From Bacteroides sp. CAG:443 (GTDB lineage: Bacteria > Bacteroidota > Bacteroidia > Bacteroidales > Bacteroidaceae), in contig FR887759.1 of assembly GCA_000432735.1 (NCBI GenBank), positions 1 to 6,171 of the forward strand: 6,171 nt of DNA, in the 5' to 3' direction. A program made the position numbers and the translations under genes. The number at the start of each line of letters is the position of its first letter. The stretch's first letter is position 1. Shown piece by piece: positions 1 through 6,171 of the stretch. The notes below the pieces were generated by a model. That model ran no database searches and was not told the origin of the DNA. It saw nothing but the letters and a program-made list of their open reading frames with translations.

Positions 1-1
1 T

Positions 2-1126
2 GAATGGCAAACGAGTTCTACCGTAGACGGCGATAAATCGGTCATGAACTCCTATGAACTGGGAGCGGCATTGTCGCTGGAGTTTCCCCGCCTCGTACTG
101 CCGTGGGTACGTTACCGTATCGACCCTTTCCGTTTCCCTTCGCAAACCAACTTTAAAATTTATGCCGAACAAGTGAATCGTGCCCGTTACTTCAAGATGC
201 TTTCCTTCGGAGGAAGCGTTGCGTACAGCTTCCAGCCCTCACGCAGCATGAAGCACACTGTCACGCCGCTTCATCTGGCATTCAACCACCTGCAACACCG
301 CACGGCAGCCTTCGACTCCATAGCAGAAGCCAACCCGATGCTGTTCCACAGTCTGGACGACCAGTTCATCCCATCGGTGACCTATACCTTTACCTACGAC
401 AACTCCTGGCAGCAGCGCCGGATGCGCCTGTGGTGGGAAAACTCCTTTACCTCGGCAGGAAACGTCACCTCCCTTATTTATGCAGCCTTCGGACGAAGCC
501 TAAAAGAGAAGGACAAGAAGTTCCTCGGAACACCTTTTGCACAGTTTATGAAAATCTCAAGCGAGATACGCCCGTTGTATTACATCAGCGACAAACAGCA
601 GATAGCAGCCCGCTTCATGGCAGGAGTTATTTGGTCGTACGGAAACAAGACCATCGCTCCCTACAGCGAACAGTTCTACGTAGGAGGTGCCAACAGTATC
701 CGTGCCTTTACGGTACGTTCCATCGGTCCGGGCCGCTTTCATCCGGCAGAAAGTTCCACCTATTCGTACGTCGACGAAACAGGTGACATTAAACTGGAAG
801 CCAATCTGGAGTACCGTTTCCGTATCTTGTCGAGCTTGTTCGGCGGCAACCTGAACGGAGCCGTCTTTCTGGATGCCGGCAACGTATGGCTGATGCGCAA
901 GGATGAAGCCCGTCCGGATGCCGAATTCAGCTTCAACAAATTCTTTGATAGCATTGCACTAGGCACCGGTTTGGGCATCCGCTACGACCTGTCATTCCTC
1001 GTGCTCCGCCTCGACTGGGGAATCGCCCTTCACGTACCTTACGAAACGGGTATCTCCAAGTATTACAACATTCCCCGGTTCAAAGACGGCATGGGTATTC
1101 ATTTTGCTATCGGATATCCATTCTAA
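2..1126 (+). CDS. Omp85-superfamily (BamA/TamA-like) outer-membrane beta-barrel protein, C-terminal part, 5' end outside window
   Basis: The reading frame is open from base 2 through the ATG at 44 to the TAA at 1124-1126, so the gene starts upstream and 374 residues are visible. The ATG at 44 is internal, because in-frame codons before it encode EWQTSSTVDGDKSV. Visible landmarks, numbered from the first visible residue, are: alternating aromatic/polar beta-strands throughout; the conserved loop-6 region GGANSIRAF...SIGPG at 228-244; the FLDAGNVW strand around 289-296; and a terminal ...GYPF with C-terminal Phe, the usual beta-signal for insertion by the BAM machinery. These match the bacterial surface antigen domain (PF01103) of the Omp85 superfamily. 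The N-terminal POTRA domains and any lipoprotein signal would be upstream, so BamA, TamA/TamL or another Omp85 member cannot be told apart with certainty. The short barrel-only similarity and Bacteroides context make a TamA/TamL-type protein the likeliest. It probably inserts or transports envelope proteins. By eye it is more GC-rich than the sensor gene. Confidence 0.88.
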   Translation, partial: EWQTSSTVDGDKSVMNSYELGAALSLEFPRLVLPWVRYRIDPFRFPSQTNFKIYAEQVNRARYFKMLSFGGSVAYSFQPSRSMKHTVTPLHLAFNHLQHRTAAFDSIAEANPMLFHSLDDQFIPSVTYTFTYDNSWQQRRMRLWWENSFTSAGNVTSLIYAAFGRSLKEKDKKFLGTPFAQFMKISSEIRPLYYISDKQQIAARFMAGVIWSYGNKTIAPYSEQFYVGGANSIRAFTVRSIGPGRFHPAESSTYSYVDETGDIKLEANLEYRFRILSSLFGGNLNGAVFLDAGNVWLMRKDEARPDAEFSFNKFFDSIALGTGLGIRYDLSFLVLRLDWGIALHVPYETGISKYYNIPRFKDGMGIHFAIGYPF

Positions 1127-1209
1127 AGCCAAACAGATACCGCATACAATGTTGTAATATTGTTAAATGACAGATCAACAAATAATAGCCTACAACTACA
1201 AAATCTAAG

Positions 1210-1229
1210 AAGAGGCTGTATCAAAATGA
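1210..1229 (+). repeat. Dispersed 20-bp repeat, copy A
   Basis: AAGAGGCTGTATCAAAATGA matches the sequence at 6143-6162 at 18 of 20 positions, in the same orientation. It forms the left end of the 1208-1396 inverted repeat. Both copies are followed by a TGAGA-containing arm that can fold back on them (TGAGACAG here, TTGAGATG at the right edge), so the conserved unit is a hairpin rather than only a 20-mer. It is likely a mobile-element end or a dispersed intergenic repeat of this genome. Confidence 0.6.
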
Positions 1230-1271
1230 AAAGCTGAGACAGGCTTACTTATAATCTATAAGTTACAACAT

Positions 1272-1333
1272 AAAAATCTCCTACTTCAGTCTTTGTTTTC
1301 TTTAATTACAGGACTAAAAGCAGGAGATTTTTT
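1272..1333. terminator. Probable bidirectional intrinsic terminator
   Basis: AAAAATCTCCT (1272-1282) pairs perfectly with AGGAGATTTTT (1322-1332). The stem continues inwards through CTT/AAG (1284-1286 with 1318-1320) and AGTCT/GGACT (1288-1292 with 1311-1315, one G-U pair), with a small bulge. The loop is about 18 nt. A-runs and T-runs flank the GC-richer part on both sides, so either transcript ends in a stem followed by U residues. The site sits between the stop of the rightward outer-membrane gene (1126) and the stop of the leftward sensor gene (1494), where a shared terminator is expected. It is also the core of the 1208-1396 repeat. Confidence 0.65.
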
Positions 1334-1396
1334 ACTTCTAAGTTGCAATCTATAAGATTTTTACTTTTGTAATTCTATTTTGAGACGATCTCTTTT

Positions 1397-1493
1397 TCTT
1401 TATCTCTTAATAAATATATAAACTTTCAGATTAATCGTTCATCGTTGCTAAAATGACATTTAAAAAGCTTACCAATAAAAAACAATCCACTAT
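1397..1493. other. AT-rich 3' flank of the sensor gene, nothing recognised
   Basis: These bases lie between the inverted repeat and the TAG stop of the sensor gene. They are strongly AT-rich. I see no open reading frame, RNA gene or convincing hairpin here, only a short AAATG-A-CATTT palindrome at 1451-1461 that is too small to interpret. This is probably the 3' untranslated part of the sensor transcript, leading into the terminator at 1272-1333. Confidence 0.5.
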
Positions 1494-4400
1494 CTATTTT
1501 TTCTGTTTATCCTTATATTCGGTAGGTGTCATACCAAAACGCTGCTTGAAGCATTTACTGAAATAACGCGGATCGTTGATACCTACCATGTACGAGATCT
1601 GAGTCATATTGAACTCTCCCGTCTCAATAAGCTGAGCAGCACGTTTTACACGTATTTCTTTAACAAATTCTATCGGAGCAAGTCCCGTCAGCGACTTCAA
1701 TTTTTTGAAAAAGACTGAACGACTTACTGCCATCTCGTGCACCAGATCATCAATCACCAGATCTCCGTTGTCGATGTTACGCTCCATAAACTCTGTCAGC
1801 TGGTCGAGAAACCGCCGATCCTGCTGCGACATCATGTCTACTTCCTCTTCTTCATTGGTAACCTCAGGAGAATCAGGATCCATTAAGTGCTCACAATAGA
1901 ACTGACGCAGTTTCTGACGACGGGCCAGCAGATTGTCCACACGAGCCTCAAGGTAAGTGGCACTAAAAGGCTTAGTAATATAACTGTCGGCACCTAATTT
2001 CAAGCTCTGGAGCTTGGTATCGATATCAGTCTTCGCCGTAAGCAGCACTATAGGTATATGACTGGTAGTCAAATCCTCTCGCAATTCACGGACCAGTGTA
2101 ATACCATCTTTTTCGGGCATCATGATATCGCTGATAATGATATCGGGGATATACTTCACAGCTTTTTCCATACCTTCCACCCCATTGGCAGCTTCTATGA
2201 TACGAAAACGAGAGCTGAATATGCTGCGTAAGAAGAACCTCAGTTCCAGATTGTCTTCGACAAGAAGCATGGTCTTTTCAAAAGAAGTTTCAGAGGGAGC
2301 AGTCCCAGATGTGGAAGTTTCTGCAACGGTCACCACACCATCCGGCGTTTCCTGCTTGCTAATAGCATCTACTACTTCTACATTATCGGACAAGACAAAT
2401 TCTACATCTTCGCCATAATGTTCTTTCCCCTTCAGGAAATCTACCATAAAGCAACTTCCCTCTCCTACTTTACTTTCTACACGTATGGTAGCGTGATGCA
2501 TTTCCACCAGCTCTTTCACAAGTGAAAGCCCGATGCCCGAACTATTCGGATTGAACAAATTCTTGTCGAGCAACGTTTCGAAACGCACAAACAAAGAATT
2601 TTTCTTGTTTTCCGGAATACCGATTCCCTGATCCTGTACGCCTACTGTTACGCTTTTTTCATTATCGTGTACAAATACGGTAATGGTTTTCCCCGGCTGT
2701 GTATACTTAAATGCATTCGACAAGAGATTGAACACAATTTTCTCTACTTTATCGGCATCTACCCATAATTTCAATTCCAGTTGCTCACTCTCAAATAAAA
2801 AATCAATCTTATTCGATTCTGCCACCGATTCAAAATTTTCCATAATATTGTGTACAAACGATACGATATCAATCTGCTCGACCGAAAGTTTCATCTTATG
2901 GTTCTGTATCTTACGGAAATCCAGAATCTGATTGACCAGCCTCAGCATGCGGTGAGTATTGCGTTCTACCACCTGCAATTGCTCACGTACTTCCTTGCTT
3001 AAATCCGCACGTTTCAAGATATATTCCAGCGGTCCTTCTATCAGTGTAAGTGGCGTACGGAGCTCGTGTGAAATATTGGTGAAGAAACGTAACTTCATAT
3101 CTGTAACCTGCTGCTCAACAGATACCTCATGCTTCAGGCGATAAATCAAGAACAGAATATAAGCTCCTCCCAATAGAACGAATATAAACACCAGTACATA
3201 TAGGACATAAGCGTAAGGCGTTTCCCAAAACGAGGGCTTTACAGTAATATTCAGCGTATGTTCGTTCTCTACCCAGATACCTGCCCCATTGGTCGATTTG
3301 ACACGGAACACATAATCTCCCTTAGGCAGATTGGTATACGTAGCCGTACGCTGTTTACCTACATAGTTCCACTCTTTGTCGAAGCCCTCGAGTATATACG
3401 CATACTTCACATTTTCGGGAAAACTCATATCCAGTGCTGCAAACGATAACGTTACGGTATTCTCTTTATGAGAGAGCGTAAGATGCGACAAGCTGTTTAA
3501 CGACTCCGGCAAAACAGAACCGGGCTTTGGAACAATCACTTGATTGTCTATCTTCAAACCAGAAAAAACAATCTCAGGAATATAAGCATTTTTTCGGATA
3601 TGTCCTGGTACAAAGGATAAGAGTCCTCTGTTTGTTCCAAACAGCAGACGTCCATCAGTCGAAGCAATCGCCGTACTTTCCTCGAATAGCAACTCCTCAC
3701 CAATTTCCTGCTTCAGGAAATTGTCAAAATGACGTTTTGCCTTATTCATCCTACTCAATCCGCTTTCCGAACCCATCCAAATATTACCGTCCTTGTCTTC
3801 GGCAAGCGAGAATAGTACGTCCGTAGGAAGGCCATCCTTGGTACCATACGAAACAAACCGTGCATTACCCAGATTGTCGATATGTGTCAGTTCATTCAAT
3901 CCACCACCAAACGTAGCAAAAAACAGTTGTCTATCGTGCGTAAGCAAAATATCGTATATATCGTTACAAGTCAAAGTTTCCTGCTGCCCAGGCGTACTGA
4001 CGTACAAATGAAAATTTATATCATCAGGTCGTGCAAATTTCTCACTGAACGACAACAATCCGTTGGAAGTTGCTACCCACAAGGTTCCCTTTCCGTCCTG
4101 ACGTATACGGCGCACCTTATAACAACGTTCTATCGGATACGATTTCAGGTTATTGTGAGAGTTAATAAAGCGTACGCTGCCATCGTCTTGTATTTCTATA
4201 TAGTTGATGCCTCCGCCAAACGTAACGACCCAGATACGTCCAAAGCTATCTTCACACAAATCGTAAACACTGTTATGACTCAGGCTGTAAATATTGCTGG
4301 CATTATATACATAATGATTCACTTTGTATGTGTTTCCCTGAGGAATGAGCTGAAGCAATCCATTCCCCTTAGTAGCAATCCAGATATGCTTATGTGAATC

Positions 4401-5921
4401 TTCTATTATTTTATAGGCCGATCCTTTAAAAGGTGTTCCTGAAGTAGAAATCCGTCCATCAGTAGTGAGATAACCCTGAAAATGAAAGTCGAGTGAATAA
4501 ACCGAGATTTTGCTGTCGCGTGTACCAATCCAAAGCTGCTTCCGGGAATCCTCGCACAAGGCTCGTACCTGATTGGCATTGGTATCATAATTACAATCGA
4601 AAGGCTTAAACGAACGAAATTTATTTTTAAAGAACGTTACTTTATCCAGTCCCTTGGAGTGCGTTCCCAACCATAAGTTACCCTGATGGTCAAGCATCAT
4701 GGCATGCAACTTATTGGAAAAGCGCCATGAATCGGTACCGGCCTCATTATAAAAAGGCTGCAGACGGTTATTTTTCCGATCAAACCACGACAAACCTCCT
4801 CCTTCCGGATGTACCCACAAATTTCCCTGACCGTCTTCACAAATGGCAAACCTGGGTGCATTGCCAGGTTCCTGCTCCACCGCAATCTGTTCTACCTTGA
4901 ATATTTGAGTAAACGGATTGAAATGGCAGACACCACCAATCTTTTTTACTTCAAACCATACCTCATGGCAACTATCAACATACATAGACCGTATCGGATA
5001 CTGCATGAAATCGAATTTATCGACCGGATTATAATATGTCAGGCTATCCAGTGCTGCATTGCCCACTATAAAGCCCGATGTACGGGTAGCCATTATAAGC
5101 TTATTGCCCGGCAACTGGTGAATGGCTATAATATCATCTTTCACCGATAATTCTTTCAGCTCGAAAGAAGCATCTTTCAACGAGTACTTCCAAACTCGTC
5201 CGTAACTGGAAGTGAAATAAACGTGTTCGTTCACAGAAGTTGCCGAAAAAAAAGATTGTCCCGTATGACCAGCCTCAAGCCGCGTATGTACAAAAAAAGA
5301 AGATCTTTTTCCACTTGCACCATCTATTGCAAATAACCCATCTTGCGTCAGCAACCATTCCCTGTTATTCGCATCCAGATAAATAGTATTGATGGCAATT
5401 CCTTTCTCCTTGTTTGTAGTCGACAGATAGATTTTGGAAGTAAATTTTCCCGTTTTTTTATCAGGAACCACTCTGATACCTCCATTTCTATCAGTAAGCA
5501 ACCACACCGTTCCATTACCGAGTGGCAAGATAGAATTAATAACCAGTTCCTTTCCTATACCATCGGCAGGTACTTCGGTAAAAGTTTCCATCCGCTTATC
5601 AAAGCGAAACGCCCTGCCATCGTAAGTAATGCACCATACATCTCCTTGCTTATCCACCTGTAAGTGATCTACACGATTGGAACTCCAAAGCATATCATTT
5701 TCCTTACGAGCCTTATAAACTTTAAAGTCATAACCATTGAAACGATTAATGCCATCCCAAGTAGCAAACCATATCATTCCGTCATGGTCTTGCACCATAT
5801 CCATAACCGAATTTTCCGACAAACCGTTTTCCTGCGAATAATGCGTAAAGGTACAGTTTAGCTGAGCATGAGCTAAAAGACTAACAAACAGAAGAGAAAG
5901 AATATTTAAAAGTTTTTTCAT
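1494..5921 (-). CDS. Hybrid two-component system sensor histidine kinase / response regulator (HTCS) with AraC output domain
   Basis: This 1475-residue inner-membrane protein joins sensor, kinase and transcription factor; the length is normal for Bacteroides HTCS regulators. Domains in order are: signal peptide 1-19 (cleavage likely AHA|Q); periplasmic Reg_prop beta-propeller repeats about 20-790, with recurring D-x-x-G-x-x-W strands (for example 46-52, 363-369, 411-417, 557-564, 709-715); Y_Y_Y domain about 820-895; transmembrane helix about 905-927; HisKA with phospho-acceptor His952 in ISHELRTP; HATPase with N-box Asn1069, G1 box DQGIGIP from 1097 and G2 box SSGIGL around 1127-1132; an acidic Ser/Thr-rich linker about 1163-1215; receiver about 1217-1330 with Glu1222, Asp1223, phospho-acceptor Asp1265, Thr1295 and Lys1317; an acidic linker with EEEE; and an AraC DNA-binding domain about 1370-1472 ending DPRYFSKCFKQRFGMTPTEY. 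All catalytic residues are present. The start at 5921 is chosen because it gives the signal peptide. By family, it senses an oligosaccharide and activates a polysaccharide utilization locus. The ligand is unknown. Confidence 0.95.
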   Translation of the reverse strand: MKKLLNILSLLFVSLLAHAQLNCTFTHYSQENGLSENSVMDMVQDHDGMIWFATWDGINRFNGYDFKVYKARKENDMLWSSNRVDHLQVDKQGDVWCITYDGRAFRFDKRMETFTEVPADGIGKELVINSILPLGNGTVWLLTDRNGGIRVVPDKKTGKFTSKIYLSTTNKEKGIAINTIYLDANNREWLLTQDGLFAIDGASGKRSSFFVHTRLEAGHTGQSFFSATSVNEHVYFTSSYGRVWKYSLKDASFELKELSVKDDIIAIHQLPGNKLIMATRTSGFIVGNAALDSLTYYNPVDKFDFMQYPIRSMYVDSCHEVWFEVKKIGGVCHFNPFTQIFKVEQIAVEQEPGNAPRFAICEDGQGNLWVHPEGGGLSWFDRKNNRLQPFYNEAGTDSWRFSNKLHAMMLDHQGNLWLGTHSKGLDKVTFFKNKFRSFKPFDCNYDTNANQVRALCEDSRKQLWIGTRDSKISVYSLDFHFQGYLTTDGRISTSGTPFKGSAYKIIEDSHKHIWIATKGNGLLQLIPQGNTYKVNHYVYNASNIYSLSHNSVYDLCEDSFGRIWVVTFGGGINYIEIQDDGSVRFINSHNNLKSYPIERCYKVRRIRQDGKGTLWVATSNGLLSFSEKFARPDDINFHLYVSTPGQQETLTCNDIYDILLTHDRQLFFATFGGGLNELTHIDNLGNARFVSYGTKDGLPTDVLFSLAEDKDGNIWMGSESGLSRMNKAKRHFDNFLKQEIGEELLFEESTAIASTDGRLLFGTNRGLLSFVPGHIRKNAYIPEIVFSGLKIDNQVIVPKPGSVLPESLNSLSHLTLSHKENTVTLSFAALDMSFPENVKYAYILEGFDKEWNYVGKQRTATYTNLPKGDYVFRVKSTNGAGIWVENEHTLNITVKPSFWETPYAYVLYVLVFIFVLLGGAYILFLIYRLKHEVSVEQQVTDMKLRFFTNISHELRTPLTLIEGPLEYILKRADLSKEVREQLQVVERNTHRMLRLVNQILDFRKIQNHKMKLSVEQIDIVSFVHNIMENFESVAESNKIDFLFESEQLELKLWVDADKVEKIVFNLLSNAFKYTQPGKTITVFVHDNEKSVTVGVQDQGIGIPENKKNSLFVRFETLLDKNLFNPNSSGIGLSLVKELVEMHHATIRVESKVGEGSCFMVDFLKGKEHYGEDVEFVLSDNVEVVDAISKQETPDGVVTVAETSTSGTAPSETSFEKTMLLVEDNLELRFFLRSIFSSRFRIIEAANGVEGMEKAVKYIPDIIISDIMMPEKDGITLVRELREDLTTSHIPIVLLTAKTDIDTKLQSLKLGADSYITKPFSATYLEARVDNLLARRQKLRQFYCEHLMDPDSPEVTNEEEEVDMMSQQDRRFLDQLTEFMERNIDNGDLVIDDLVHEMAVSRSVFFKKLKSLTGLAPIEFVKEIRVKRAAQLIETGEFNMTQISYMVGINDPRYFSKCFKQRFGMTPTEYKDKQKK

Positions 5922-5944
5922 AACATTATTTTCAGCGAGTCGGA

Positions 5945-5976
5945 CAAAAGTAATGAAAATTAAATGATTCCGCAAA
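5945..5976 (-). promoter_or_regulatory. Bacteroides-type promoter of the HTCS gene (-33 TTTG, -7 TACTTTTG)
   Basis: On the minus strand, TTTG (5976-5973) is followed by exactly 20 bases and then TACTTTTG (5952-5945). This fits the Bacteroides primary-sigma consensus, TTTG about 19-21 bp upstream of TAnnTTTG. The -7 box ends 23 bases before the ATG at 5921, which implies a short leader of roughly 15-20 nt. No purine-rich Shine-Dalgarno sequence is seen in that leader, which is normal for this phylum. The TTG of the -33 box is also the first codon of a longer in-frame extension, which argues against that extension being translated. Confidence 0.7.
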
Positions 5977-6051
5977 GAAGAAAAGATAGTAAAATACCTC
6001 TTGCCTGTTTTATAGTGCCAATACGTAGAGAAAACAATTAAACAAGCAGAG

Positions 6052-6063
6052 CCCCAATTGGGG
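6052..6063. promoter_or_regulatory. Perfect 12-bp palindrome upstream of the HTCS promoter, possible operator
   Basis: CCCCAATTGGGG is a perfect palindrome and stands out as GC-rich in an AT-rich stretch, about 75 bp upstream of the -33 box. Such symmetry suits a dimeric DNA-binding protein. As RNA it would give only a 4-bp stem with a 4-base loop and no adjacent U-run, so a terminator is less likely. It could equally regulate a gene beyond the right edge. No known binding motif is recognised. Confidence 0.3.
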
Positions 6064-6112
6064 TAAAGATAAACCTTAAAATTAAAATCAAGAAAGCTTT
6101 ACAAAGACAAAT

Positions 6113-6129
6113 AAAGAGTCGTATCAATA
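6113..6129 (+). repeat. Degenerate copy of the dispersed repeat (copy C)
   Basis: AAAGAGTCGTATCAATA resembles the element ends at 1210-1229 and, in reverse complement, 1377-1396, if a one-base gap is allowed. It has the same orientation as the better copy that begins 30 bases to the right. It may be a decayed end of the same repeat family, or chance similarity in AT-rich sequence. Confidence 0.25.
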
Positions 6130-6142
6130 CTCCCAAACGGTG

Positions 6143-6171
6143 AAGAGGCCGTCTCAAAATGAATTGAGATG
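6143..6171 (+). repeat. Dispersed hairpin repeat, copy D, cut by the window edge
   Basis: AAGAGGCCGTCTCAAAATGA (6143-6162) matches 1210-1229 at 18 of 20 positions. Bases 6150-6157 (CGTCTCAA) pair with 6164-6171 (TTGAGATG, one G-U pair) around a 6-base loop, and the stem runs to the last base of the window, so it probably continues. It may be the end of a second copy of the MITE-like element, or a hairpin terminator of a gene to the right. Confidence 0.55.

Larger units (their letters stand above)
1208..1396. repeat. Imperfect long inverted repeat, MITE-like, between convergent genes
   Basis: The left end (1208-1227) and the reverse complement of the right end (1377-1396) match at 15 of 20 positions and share TCAAAAT at the inner end. 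Inside them, 1253-1282 and 1322-1358 are also roughly complementary, with a perfect 11-bp core. The whole element could therefore fold into one long interrupted hairpin with its loop near 1293-1310. The left end can also form its own small hairpin (CTGTATCA at 1216-1223 against TGAGACAG at 1234-1241, one mismatch). AATCTATAAG is present as a direct copy at 1253-1262 and 1347-1356. There is no open reading frame inside. The size, terminal repeats and lack of coding capacity suit a degenerate miniature inverted-repeat element. A simple complex terminator is the alternative. I could not identify a target-site duplication. Confidence 0.55.

Noticed and set aside
430..786. 118-residue + strand frame overlapping the outer-membrane gene
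   Set aside because: It is an out-of-frame shadow, rich in Arg and Ser, within a gene that has clear family motifs.
44..1126. ATG at 44 as the true start of the outer-membrane protein
   Set aside because: The frame is open to the window edge with plausible barrel sequence before it, and a protein starting here would lack a signal sequence and N-terminal domains.
1362..1369. TACTTTTG on the + strand, resembling a Bacteroides -7 box
   Set aside because: There is no TTTG at the proper spacing upstream and no rightward gene follows; it points into the 3' end of the convergent sensor gene.
1127..1493. Small gene, tRNA or CRISPR array in the convergent spacer
   Set aside because: No open frame of useful length, no cloverleaf-like segment and no regularly spaced direct repeats are visible; the repeats present are inverted and explained by the hairpin element.
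3882..4397. 171-residue open frame on the + strand inside the sensor gene
   Set aside because: It lies entirely opposite the well-supported HTCS reading frame, has no recognisable domain and no promoter, and is one of many antisense shadows of that gene.
6052..6075. Intrinsic terminator built on CCCCAATTGGGG
   Set aside because: The stem would be only 4 bp with a 4-base loop and no U-run follows on either strand.

Overview
The window looks like a chromosomal segment from the Bacteroidales, most likely Bacteroides or a close relative. The evidence is a hybrid two-component system protein with the Reg_prop / Y_Y_Y / HisKA / HATPase / receiver / AraC layout that is typical of that group. It is preceded by a Bacteroides-type promoter (TTTG, 20 bp, TACTTTTG) and has no clear Shine-Dalgarno sequence. 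I cannot name the species or strain from this sequence.

Layout from left to right. Positions 2-1126 (+) hold the C-terminal 374 residues of an Omp85-superfamily (BamA/TamA-like) outer-membrane beta-barrel protein; its start lies outside the window. Positions 1127-1493 are an AT-rich intergenic region between two converging genes. Most of it is a roughly 190-bp imperfect inverted repeat (1208-1396) with terminal repeats like those of a miniature element, and its core (1272-1333) looks like a bidirectional intrinsic terminator. Positions 1494-5921 (-) encode a complete 1475-residue hybrid two-component sensor/regulator. Positions 5922-6171 hold its promoter, a perfect 12-bp palindrome, and at the right edge another copy of the short repeat that begins the 1208-1396 element.

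How the parts relate. The two genes converge and have unrelated roles, outer-membrane biogenesis or transport versus sensing and transcription, so they are neighbours rather than an operon. The sensor is of the class that detects a carbohydrate-derived ligand in the periplasm and activates a nearby polysaccharide utilization locus. No susC/susD or glycoside hydrolase gene is visible here, so the target locus, if adjacent, must lie beyond the right edge. Both protein-coding genes belong to known families. The least explained parts are the dispersed hairpin repeats and the palindrome upstream of the sensor.
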